5,085 bases of DNA. It comes from Rhodospirillales bacterium. Its GTDB lineage: Bacteria > Pseudomonadota > Alphaproteobacteria > Rhodospirillales > Casp-alpha2. The notes beneath the pieces are model-generated. The model saw nothing but the letters and a program-made list of their open reading frames with translations. It made no database searches and had not been told where the DNA came from. The position numbers were made by a program, and so were the translations under genes. Location: NCBI GenBank assembly GCA_018664265.1, contig JABJOR010000590.1:1-5085 (forward strand), written 5' to 3'. Positions 1-5,085 of the stretch are shown piece by piece (position 1 is the first letter of the stretch; each line of letters begins with the position of its first letter).

Positions 1-379
1 CCATGAGCCAGGATCAACATTGTCGTGCGGTATGAACTTGCAGGTATGGGAAAGCCTGAGCAGTTCACACAAGGCGGCTGTTCAGGCGGCCTGTAGCGCA
101 CAAAACAATGTGATGTTTGCTGAATTTACGGCTAAAAATGGTGATGCACTGGAAACGCTGATCAATGAGCATAACGTTCAATATCGTCAGGTTAATGATT
201 CCATCATGCAAAGAATTGGCGAAGCGTCGGCATCTGTCATGTCTGAAATCGGTGCTTCCGATGACATTACGGCGAAGATTTGGAAGAACTTCCGTGAATT
301 CCGTCGCAAAGTGCTTCGTTATACCGCTGTATCTGAAACAGCTTATGCAAATGCGCGTAACTTGCCATTTGAATATTGA
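1..379 (+). CDS. dctP: TRAP transporter substrate-binding protein, C-terminal part (5' end outside window)
   Basis: This is the last 125 codons of a periplasmic solute receptor for a TRAP transporter, which captures the substrate and delivers it to the DctQM membrane complex. The reading frame is open from base 2, and the first residues visible (HEPGSTLSCGMN) match the conserved segment found about two thirds along these proteins, so no start codon belongs here; the TTG at 20 is an internal leucine. The following amphipathic helices (WESLSSSHKAAVQAAC, then a stretch resembling NGDALETLINEHNV) are typical of the C-terminal lobe of the FcbT1/TakP-like branch, whose members bind 2-oxoacids and other organic acids. 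The signal peptide and the substrate-binding arginine lie outside the window, so the ligand cannot be predicted. The gene ends in TGA and is followed directly by a terminator hairpin and dctQ. The family call is supported by recognised motifs and by the adjacent dctQM; the symbol is generic. Confidence 0.88.
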   Translation, partial: HEPGSTLSCGMNLQVWESLSSSHKAAVQAACSAQNNVMFAEFTAKNGDALETLINEHNVQYRQVNDSIMQRIGEASASVMSEIGASDDITAKIWKNFREFRRKVLRYTAVSETAYANARNLPFEY

Positions 380-387
380 TGCTATTT

Positions 388-415
388 GGGGGGCTTCGGC
401 CCCCCTTTATTTTTG
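388..415 (+). terminator. Intrinsic terminator or attenuator between dctP and dctQ
   Basis: A perfect 7-bp stem (GGGGGGC at 388-394, GCCCCCC at 399-405) closes a TTCG loop, forming the very stable C(UUCG)G tetraloop, and is followed by a T-rich tract (TTTATTTTT, 406-414). It begins 8 nt after the dctP stop and ends 13 nt before the dctQ start. Because dctQM follow at once with no evident promoter of their own, it probably acts as a partial terminator or as a 3' end stabiliser for the dctP mRNA, giving more receptor than membrane subunits. The hairpin is seen directly; the partial read-through is inferred. Confidence 0.9.
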
Positions 416-419
416 AGAG
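415..419 (+). promoter_or_regulatory. Ribosome binding site that fixes the dctQ start at GTG 428
   Basis: GAGAG lies 8 nt upstream of the GTG at 428-430. The only longer in-frame option, a TTG at 386, falls at the edge of the terminator stem and would translate through the hairpin, adding residues unlike the family N-terminus. The GTG start is therefore preferred. Confidence 0.65.
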
Positions 420-427
420 TTCCCTCA

Positions 428-931
428 GTGCAAAACCTTGTACGCAAAATTGATACATTCAATAATTCAATAGGCCATGCAGCCGCGTGGTGTGCCATTG
501 CTTTGGTTGTGGTGCAATTCGTTGTGGTTGTTTTGCGCTACGTGTTTGGTATTGGCCTGATCATGATGCAGGAAGGGGTGGTCTACCTTCACGCAACCCT
601 GTTTATGATGGGGGCCGCCCACACATTATGTCAGGACGGACATGTCCGGGTTGATATCTTTTATCGTGAGGCGACACCCCAGACCAAAGCACTTGTGGAT
701 TTGTTTGGCTCACTGGTGTTCTTGCTGCCGGTGTGTTGTGTGATTTTCTGGTTTGCCTGGCCCTATGTTTCCCAATCCTGGAGCGTGTTTGAAGGATCAC
801 GGGAAACCAGCGGCATTCAGGCTGTGTTTTTGCTCAAAACTCTTATTCTGGTGTTTGCGGTTCTTATGGCTTTGCAAGGGATTTCCATGATGCTTCGCTC
901 TGTTATGTTTTTACGGGGCAGGGAAGCCTAA
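428..931 (+). CDS. dctQ: TRAP transporter small permease subunit (DctQ family)
   Basis: This 167-residue inner-membrane protein is the small subunit of a TRAP transporter; it associates with DctM and is needed for ion-driven uptake of substrate handed over by DctP. Four hydrophobic segments are visible at about residues 19-40, 50-66, 90-113 and 132-156, the usual DctQ topology. The conserved loop after segment 2 (QDGHVRVDIFY, residues 69-79) and the glutamate just before it (E49, in MMQEGVVYLH) are family hallmarks. The length is normal for the family. I chose the GTG at 428 because it has a GAGAG ribosome binding site and because the longer TTG start lies in the terminator hairpin. The stop is 3 nt before the dctM ATG, so the two membrane genes are surely co-translated from one message. 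The sequence resembles the FcbT2-like branch found with mannitol/chloroaromatic-type systems; the substrate is unknown. Confidence 0.92.
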   Translation: MQNLVRKIDTFNNSIGHAAAWCAIALVVVQFVVVVLRYVFGIGLIMMQEGVVYLHATLFMMGAAHTLCQDGHVRVDIFYREATPQTKALVDLFGSLVFLLPVCCVIFWFAWPYVSQSWSVFEGSRETSGIQAVFLLKTLILVFAVLMALQGISMMLRSVMFLRGREA

Positions 932-934
932 GAC

Positions 935-2533
935 ATGGAATTCGCCACCAAAGAAATACTCGATGTCATGATGTTTGCCGTGCTTTGCGGGTTGCTTCTG
1001 TTCGGCTACCCCGTGGCATTCAGCCTTGCCGGGACGGGGCTGATCTTTGCTGTTATCGGCAGTGTGTTGGGCGTGTTCGATATGTCCATATTTGGCGCTC
1101 TGCCTTCGCGCATTTTTGGCACCAGCATGACCAATGAGGTGCTGATTGCCGTGCCGCTGTTTGTCTTTATGGGAGTCATGCTGGAACGTTCCAAGGTTGC
1201 CGAGGAACTTTTGGAAACTATGGGGATGATGTTTGGCTCCATGCGGGGCGGGCTTGGCTTATCCGTGACGATTGTCGGCATGTTGCTGGCGGCGTCCACC
1301 GGGATTGTGGGGGCGACCGTTGTGACTATGGGGTTGTTAAGCCTGCCGACAATGCTGCGACGTGGTTATTCGCCGTCTCTTGCCACGGGATCAATCTGTG
1401 CAGCCGGGACACTGGGGCAAATCATACCGCCATCCATCGTTCTGGTGCTGTTGGGCGATCAGATATCCAATGCCTATGTAGAGGCCCAGCGGGCTATCGG
1501 GAACTGGTCACCGGAGCCTGTCTCTGTTGGTGATTTGTTTGCAGGCTCCCTGTTTCCGGGCCTAATGCTTGTCGCTATGTACATGATTTATCAACTTGGC
1601 ATGGCCTGGCTCAAGCCAGAGTCCTCGCCTGCGATCCCCCCAGAAGAAATCGACAAGCACAATATGGTTAAGCGGATTGTACATGCCCTGATTCCACCGA
1701 TTGTGCTGATTATATCTGTTTTAGGCTCCATCCTGTCCGGTGTTGCAACACCCACGGAAGCCGCCGCCGTTGGTGCATTGGGGGCGTTGATGCTGGGGGG
1801 CTTGCGGGTTGATGAGGAACACGGTCGCCCGATCTATCTGGCTGGTCTTGCCCTGATCGTCATGCTTGTCCTGGCCAACACCATGGACTTACGTATGGGG
1901 CGCGACGAAATTCCATTTACCGATGGTGTCGCCATATTTGTATCGCTGGTTTGTTGCGCGGTGCTTGGCTGGGGCGTGTGGACAGCCTTTTTACGCACCT
2001 ACAGGGCGCTGATCCCGGAGACCGGGGTTCGGGTTATGCAAGAGGTCATGCGCAGCACCATGCGGGTGTCGGCCATGGTCTTCGTGATCCTGATCGGGGC
2101 TTCTATATTCTCGTTAGTATTTCGGGGGTTGGGTGGAGATGATCTGGTTCATGGTCTGTTGAAAGATCTACCGGGTGGAAAGTTCGGCGCAATCTTTGTA
2201 GTCATGGCGATCATGTTTGTGCTGGGATTTTTCCTGGATTTCATCGAAATCACGTTTGTGGTCGTGCCCGTTGTGGCACCTGTCTTGCTGATGATGGACA
2301 TAAACCCTGTCTGGCTGGGCGTTATGATGGCGATGAATTTGCAAACCTCGTTTTTGACACCACCCTTCGGGTTTGCGCTGTTTTATTTACGCGGTGTCGC
2401 ACCGGACAGCGTCAGTACCATGGCGATCTATCGCGGGGTGCTGCCCTTTGTGTTGATACAGATTTTGGGGCTGATCCTGCTCGCCACATATCCTGCCATT
2501 GCAACATGGTTACCCAAGATAATCTTTGGTTAG
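935..2533 (+). CDS. dctM: TRAP transporter large permease subunit (DctM family, long form)
   Basis: This 532-residue polytopic membrane protein is the transport channel of the TRAP system, coupling uptake to an ion gradient (usually sodium). Hallmarks are the first-half segment with VGATVVTMGLLSLPTMLRRG (about residues 125-144) followed by AAGTLGQIIPPSIVL (156-170), ATPTEAAAVGALGAL near 271-285, and the second-half segments FLDFIEITFVVVPVVAPVL (433-451) and MNLQTSFLTPPFGFALFYL (467-485). The two related halves are separated by a linker at about 288-360 that carries two extra hydrophobic stretches (about 299-316 and 330-350). This makes it longer than the roughly 430-residue classical DctM and fits the large FcbT3-like class. 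The ATG at 935 has a purine-rich AGGGAA about 10 nt upstream, inside the end of dctQ. It ends 3 bp from the stop of the converging DUF934 gene. The family call is firm; the substrate is not known. Confidence 0.95.
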   Translation: MEFATKEILDVMMFAVLCGLLLFGYPVAFSLAGTGLIFAVIGSVLGVFDMSIFGALPSRIFGTSMTNEVLIAVPLFVFMGVMLERSKVAEELLETMGMMFGSMRGGLGLSVTIVGMLLAASTGIVGATVVTMGLLSLPTMLRRGYSPSLATGSICAAGTLGQIIPPSIVLVLLGDQISNAYVEAQRAIGNWSPEPVSVGDLFAGSLFPGLMLVAMYMIYQLGMAWLKPESSPAIPPEEIDKHNMVKRIVHALIPPIVLIISVLGSILSGVATPTEAAAVGALGALMLGGLRVDEEHGRPIYLAGLALIVMLVLANTMDLRMGRDEIPFTDGVAIFVSLVCCAVLGWGVWTAFLRTYRALIPETGVRVMQEVMRSTMRVSAMVFVILIGASIFSLVFRGLGGDDLVHGLLKDLPGGKFGAIFVVMAIMFVLGFFLDFIEITFVVVPVVAPVLLMMDINPVWLGVMMAMNLQTSFLTPPFGFALFYLRGVAPDSVSTMAIYRGVLPFVLIQILGLILLATYPAIATWLPKIIFG

Positions 2534-2536
2534 CTG

Positions 2537-2980
2537 TTACTCAGCAGCCTGTTGTCTTTGACGCAGTGTCGAGATGGCCAAACGATCATCCAGAGCTGTT
2601 TGATATGATCTTGAAATCTCGTTCATGGCGGTTTGCCATTCCTGTATAGCGTTCTCATCGTTGACTTCAATTGAATCAAAACCGCAGCGATGCAAGAACA
2701 GATATTGGTCACGGATCAGATGTCCAACGGCACGAATTTCGCCTTTGTAGCCAAATTCCTGACGCAACTGGCGCGCTGTGGAAAAACCGCGCCCGTCACT
2801 GAAGGTCGGAAATTCTATGGCAACGACGGGGATCTGTTCTAGATATTTTGCAATTGGCTCCAGTGATTGACCGGGACTCAGCAAAACACCACCCGTGTTT
2901 ATAGATAAGTCCAACCATTCATCCAATGCGATATAGCTTATGGGATCGGAAACGATCTCACCATTTTTAATCACTACCAT
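2537..2980 (-). CDS. DUF934 family protein, sulfite reductase companion
   Basis: This 147-residue soluble protein belongs to the DUF934 family, which in many proteobacteria is encoded directly after the sulfite reductase hemoprotein gene and often before cysH. The signature FPTFSDGRGFSTARQLR (residues 57-73), GEIRAVGHLIRDQ (80-92) and RCGFD (98-102) are clear. The frame stays open upstream to an ATG at 3049, but the start at 2980 is preferred: it gives the typical family N-terminus (MVVIKNGEIV) and has a strong AAGGA ribosome binding site 8 nt upstream. It overlaps the end of cysI by 14 nt, suggesting translational coupling. The biochemical role is not established; the constant link to CysI suggests help with sulfite reduction, for example electron supply or maturation. 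It has one cysteine (C99), so it is unlikely to carry an Fe-S cluster alone. No cysH follows here, because dctM converges at once. Confidence 0.9.
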   Translation of the reverse strand: MVVIKNGEIVSDPISYIALDEWLDLSINTGGVLLSPGQSLEPIAKYLEQIPVVAIEFPTFSDGRGFSTARQLRQEFGYKGEIRAVGHLIRDQYLFLHRCGFDSIEVNDENAIQEWQTAMNEISRSYQTALDDRLAISTLRQRQQAAE

Positions 2981-4631
2981 AAAGTTTGTCCTTGAAAGGT
3001 TGAAGGCCGATACGATGAAATGTTTCGGTGAAGTTTTCTGTGTCTGCATTACGCACGGACAAATATGTTTTGATTATGTTTTCAACCGCGTTAACCACAT
3101 CTTCGCTGGAAAATGACGGCCCTATAATCTGGCCGATAGCAGCATCTTCAAAGGCGCTGCCGCCCAGGGTGATCTGGTAATATTCCACGCCTTTGCGGTC
3201 TACTCCCAAAATGCCGATGGCACCAATGTGATGATGTCCGCAGGCATTGATGCAGCCAGAGATATTCAGGTGCATGGGGCCAATATCGTGTTGCTGCTTT
3301 AACTGCGCAAAGCGCTCAGAAAGACGTTGGGCGACCGGAATTGCACGGGCATTTGCCAGCGCGCAATAATCAAGCCCGGGGCAGGCGATCATGTCGCCGG
3401 TCAGCCCAACGTTGGGTGTGGCTAGTTTATTGACGTTCAGAACCTGCCAGATAGCCAGCAGATCGTTTAATTTTACATTCGGCAAAACAAGGTTCTGGCG
3501 ATGTGTAACGCGAATTTCGCCAAGGCTGTACTTTTCAGACAGACTGGCTACAACCCGCATTTGCTCCGAGGTTGCATCGCCGGGAATACCACCAACAGGC
3601 TTTAAAGATATACTGACAACGCCATAACCCGGTTGCTTGTGGCCAGTGACAGAGGCTCTGACCCAGTTGGCAAATTCCGGAGCCTGGAATTTTTGAAGCT
3701 CCAAATCCCGTTGCTGCTCACCATGGTCAAATATCTCATAAGCTGGTGGTTTAAAGTATGCGTTGATGCGTTCAAGTTCACCTTCGGGAAGGTCGTAGTT
3801 CAGATCACGGGTTTTGTCCCATTCGGCGTCTACCAGACGGCGGAACTCGTCAATGCCTGTCTCATGGACCAGGATCTTTATACGGGCTTTGTATTTGTTG
3901 TCGCGTCTTCCGAACTGATTATATACACGCATAATGGATTCCATATAGGACAACAGGTGTTGTCGAGGCAGGAATTCCCGTACGGTTTTAGCGATCATAG
4001 GAGTGCGGCCTTGCCCACCGCCAACCAGAACTTCAAAGCCGATCTCACCTTGATCGTTTTTGCGAAGATAAAGGCCAACGTCATGGAATTTAACAGCGGC
4101 GCGATCTTCATGGGCACCAGCAACGGCAAACTTGAATTTTCGCGGCAGGAACGTGAATTCAGGATGTAACGTAGACCACTGGCGCAAGATTTCACTGTAA
4201 ACCCGTCCATCTTCAACTTCATCGGCTGATACACCGGCAAACGGGTCCGTCGTGACATTGCGAATACAATTGCCGCTTGTCTGGATTGCGTGCATTTCAA
4301 CGCATGCCAGCTCTGCCAGTAAATCAGGAATATCCTTAAGCGAAGGCCAGTTGAATTGAATATTCTGGCGGGTGGTAAAATGCCCGTAACCTTTGTCATA
4401 GGTATCGGCGATATCGGCCAACTTGTTCATCTGTTTTGACGACACCACACCATAAGGAATGGCGACACGCAGCATGTAAGCGTGTAATTGCAAATATAGC
4501 CCGTTCATCAGGCGCAGGGGTTTGAACTCGTCCTCAGACAGTTCACCAACAAGACGGCGATTTACCTGATCGCGAAATTGCGAGACCCTTTGTTGCACGA
4601 ATGCATGATCAAATTCATCGTAACGATACAT
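2967..4631 (-). CDS. cysI: Sulfite reductase hemoprotein (CysI-type nitrite/sulfite reductase)
   Basis: This 554-residue cytoplasmic enzyme reduces sulfite to sulfide with six electrons, the last step of assimilatory sulfate reduction before cysteine synthesis. The four cysteines that hold the 4Fe-4S cluster and bridge it to siroheme are present: C417-x5-C423 and C460-x3-C464 (in SGCINACGHHH). Anion and siroheme-binding basic residues can be matched by eye to Escherichia coli CysI: R88 (TTRQN), R124 (IRNVTTDP), and K165 and K167 (LPRKFKF). Both halves of the family's internal repeat are present (about residues 50-270 and 330-550), so it looks intact. The ATG at 4631 is 12 nt after the DUF2849 stop, and its ribosome binding site (AAGGG) overlaps that TAA. 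With no flavoprotein gene (cysJ) in view, the electron donor may be ferredoxin or an unknown partner. An assimilatory nitrite reductase is the main alternative, but the DUF2849/DUF934 partners favour sulfite. Confidence 0.92.
   Translation of the reverse strand: MYRYDEFDHAFVQQRVSQFRDQVNRRLVGELSEDEFKPLRLMNGLYLQLHAYMLRVAIPYGVVSSKQMNKLADIADTYDKGYGHFTTRQNIQFNWPSLKDIPDLLAELACVEMHAIQTSGNCIRNVTTDPFAGVSADEVEDGRVYSEILRQWSTLHPEFTFLPRKFKFAVAGAHEDRAAVKFHDVGLYLRKNDQGEIGFEVLVGGGQGRTPMIAKTVREFLPRQHLLSYMESIMRVYNQFGRRDNKYKARIKILVHETGIDEFRRLVDAEWDKTRDLNYDLPEGELERINAYFKPPAYEIFDHGEQQRDLELQKFQAPEFANWVRASVTGHKQPGYGVVSISLKPVGGIPGDATSEQMRVVASLSEKYSLGEIRVTHRQNLVLPNVKLNDLLAIWQVLNVNKLATPNVGLTGDMIACPGLDYCALANARAIPVAQRLSERFAQLKQQHDIGPMHLNISGCINACGHHHIGAIGILGVDRKGVEYYQITLGGSAFEDAAIGQIIGPSFSSEDVVNAVENIIKTYLSVRNADTENFTETFHRIGLQPFKDKLYGSD
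2989..2993 (-). promoter_or_regulatory. Ribosome binding site that sets the DUF934 start at 2980
   Basis: On the minus strand AAGGA lies 8 nt before the ATG at 2978-2980, within the last codons of cysI. It supports the internal start over the ATG at 3049, which would overlap cysI by 83 nt and add a 23-residue extension not typical of DUF934 proteins. Confidence 0.75.
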
Positions 4632-4643
4632 AGGTTTTAGCCC

Positions 4644-4979
4644 TTAGACGCCGTTTAAGAAAGCACTGGAGTCAACATTGCTACGGCCTGCAGGAATGTG
4701 GGGGAGGCTAGTGCTGACGCTTGGCCCTTTGGCACGAATAGTTTCGCGGTAACGTACGGGTTTGATGGTGCTGGCTTCTGTAACAACATCAATCAAATAG
4801 GCATCAACGACTTCACTATGGGCAACACTGGCCAGTGCCAGTGACAGGGATGCCTGAGCTTTGCTTTCCTCTATGGAAATATGTGCATCGGCAATCCACT
4901 GTGACCATGTGTCATCAGATGTGAAGTATACAACAAGTCCGTCAATAAGGCGGTTGGCTGTGACGATTTGCGTGGTCAT
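4644..4979 (-). CDS. DUF2849 family protein, sulfite reductase companion
   Basis: This 111-residue soluble protein matches the DUF2849 family, small proteins encoded just upstream of cysI mainly in alphaproteobacteria. Recognisable blocks are ANRLIDGLVVYFT (residues 8-20), a tryptophan-rich stretch around W25-W28, SEVVDAYLIDV (55-65) and RETIRAKGPSV (78-88). The last roughly 20 residues are low in recognisable motifs and probably flexible. The ATG at 4979 has an AAGGA ribosome binding site 6 nt upstream and is the first gene after the promoter at 5036-5065. The molecular function is not established; I recall that mutant-fitness work on related bacteria tied this family to sulfite reductase activity, possibly as an alternative route for electrons, but this is from memory. 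The protein has no cysteine at all, so it cannot hold a cysteine-ligated Fe-S cluster. It is co-transcribed with cysI (12-nt gap). Confidence 0.88.
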   Translation of the reverse strand: MTTQIVTANRLIDGLVVYFTSDDTWSQWIADAHISIEESKAQASLSLALASVAHSEVVDAYLIDVVTEASTIKPVRYRETIRAKGPSVSTSLPHIPAGRSNVDSSAFLNGV

Positions 4980-4990
4980 GTTGATTCCTT

Positions 4991-5010
4991 GTCAGTCAAA
5001 GTAAGTCAAA
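4991..5010 (-). repeat. Tandem decamer repeat in the cysI operon leader
   Basis: Two adjacent 10-bp units on the plus strand, GTCAGTCAAA and GTAAGTCAAA, differ at one base, placing AGTCAAA at 4994-5000 and 5004-5010, one helical turn apart. They lie between the inferred transcription start (about 5028) and the DUF2849 ribosome binding site. A third AGTCAA is part of the -35 element (5060-5065). The spacing would suit a regulator that binds direct repeats, but no known operator was recognised. Confidence 0.5.
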
Positions 5011-5035
5011 CAGTTAATATCAATTCATTACATAC

Positions 5036-5065
5036 ATTATATGTTATAAATATCTAATTAGTCAA
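5036..5065 (-). promoter_or_regulatory. Sigma70-type promoter for the DUF2849-cysI-DUF934 operon
   Basis: Read on the minus strand, a -35 box TTGACT (5060-5065) is separated by 18 bp from a perfect -10 box TATAAT (5036-5041). Transcription would start near 5028, leaving a leader of about 50 nt before the ATG at 4979. The surrounding 5011-5085 region is strongly AT-rich compared with the genes. A short inverted repeat (ACAT-TAT-ATGT, 5034-5044) covers the -10 box and could be an operator, but it is short enough to arise by chance in such AT-rich DNA. Confidence 0.7.
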
Positions 5066-5085
5066 TAATTTATGTGAAATATATA

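Noticed and set aside
386..427. Longer dctQ start at TTG 386
   Set aside because: It begins at the edge of the terminator stem, lacks a ribosome binding site, and adds a segment unlike DctQ N-termini; GTG 428 has GAGAG at a suitable distance.
1006..1299. 97-codon open frame antisense to dctM
   Set aside because: It mirrors conserved DctM membrane segments on the other strand and has no recognisable family features.
2533..2545. Hairpin at the convergent junction as a bidirectional terminator
   Set aside because: The stem is only 4 bp, includes the DUF934 stop region in its loop, and has no T-tract on either strand.
2981..3049. Longer DUF934 start at ATG 3049
   Set aside because: The extra 23 residues lie entirely inside cysI coding sequence and do not resemble the family N-terminus; ATG 2980 has a strong AAGGA site.
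3391..4169. Open frames of 78 and 178 codons on the plus strand opposite cysI
   Set aside because: They are antisense to a well-conserved enzyme gene, show no recognisable protein motifs, and are best explained as shadows of the cysI frame.
4989..5019. Divergent plus-strand promoter (TTGTCA and TTAATA)
   Set aside because: Spacing is 19 bp, both boxes are poor, and no downstream gene is visible before the window ends; AT-rich DNA gives such matches by chance.

Overview
The window looks like chromosomal DNA of an alphaproteobacterium. The main evidence is the gene trio DUF2849 - sulfite/nitrite-reductase hemoprotein (CysI type) - DUF934, which is a typical alphaproteobacterial arrangement, together with a tripartite TRAP transporter, common in marine and soil members of that class. 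I cannot place it to order or genus. I see no mobile elements, CRISPR arrays or RNA genes.

Layout: two gene blocks converge at about 2535. The left block (plus strand, 1-2533) is a TRAP transporter: the last part of the periplasmic substrate-binding protein (dctP, cut by the window edge), a strong hairpin terminator with a UUCG tetraloop, then the small (dctQ) and large (dctM) membrane subunits. The types of all three subunits fit the 'mannitol/chloroaromatic' or 2-oxoacid TRAP branch (FcbT/TakP-like), so an organic acid is the most likely substrate, but the exact one cannot be read from this sequence. The hairpin probably lets the binding protein be made in excess over the membrane subunits.

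The right block (minus strand, 2537-4979) is an assimilatory sulfur operon: DUF2849, then cysI (siroheme/4Fe-4S sulfite reductase), then DUF934. It is transcribed leftward from a clear sigma70-type promoter at 5036-5065 in an AT-rich leader. The genes are tightly packed (12 nt, then a 14-nt overlap) and each has a good Shine-Dalgarno sequence. CysI reduces sulfite to sulfide for cysteine synthesis. The two DUF proteins are its usual conserved companions and probably support its activity or electron supply. Neither cysH (usually next to DUF934) nor cysG (often upstream of DUF2849) is present here.

The blocks meet tail to tail with only 3 bp between stop codons and no convincing terminator between them. 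Overall this is a mostly ordinary metabolic region. I do not see a previously undescribed system; the points worth checking are the truncated sulfur operon, the poorly characterised DUF partners, the attenuator and the repeats in the cysI leader.
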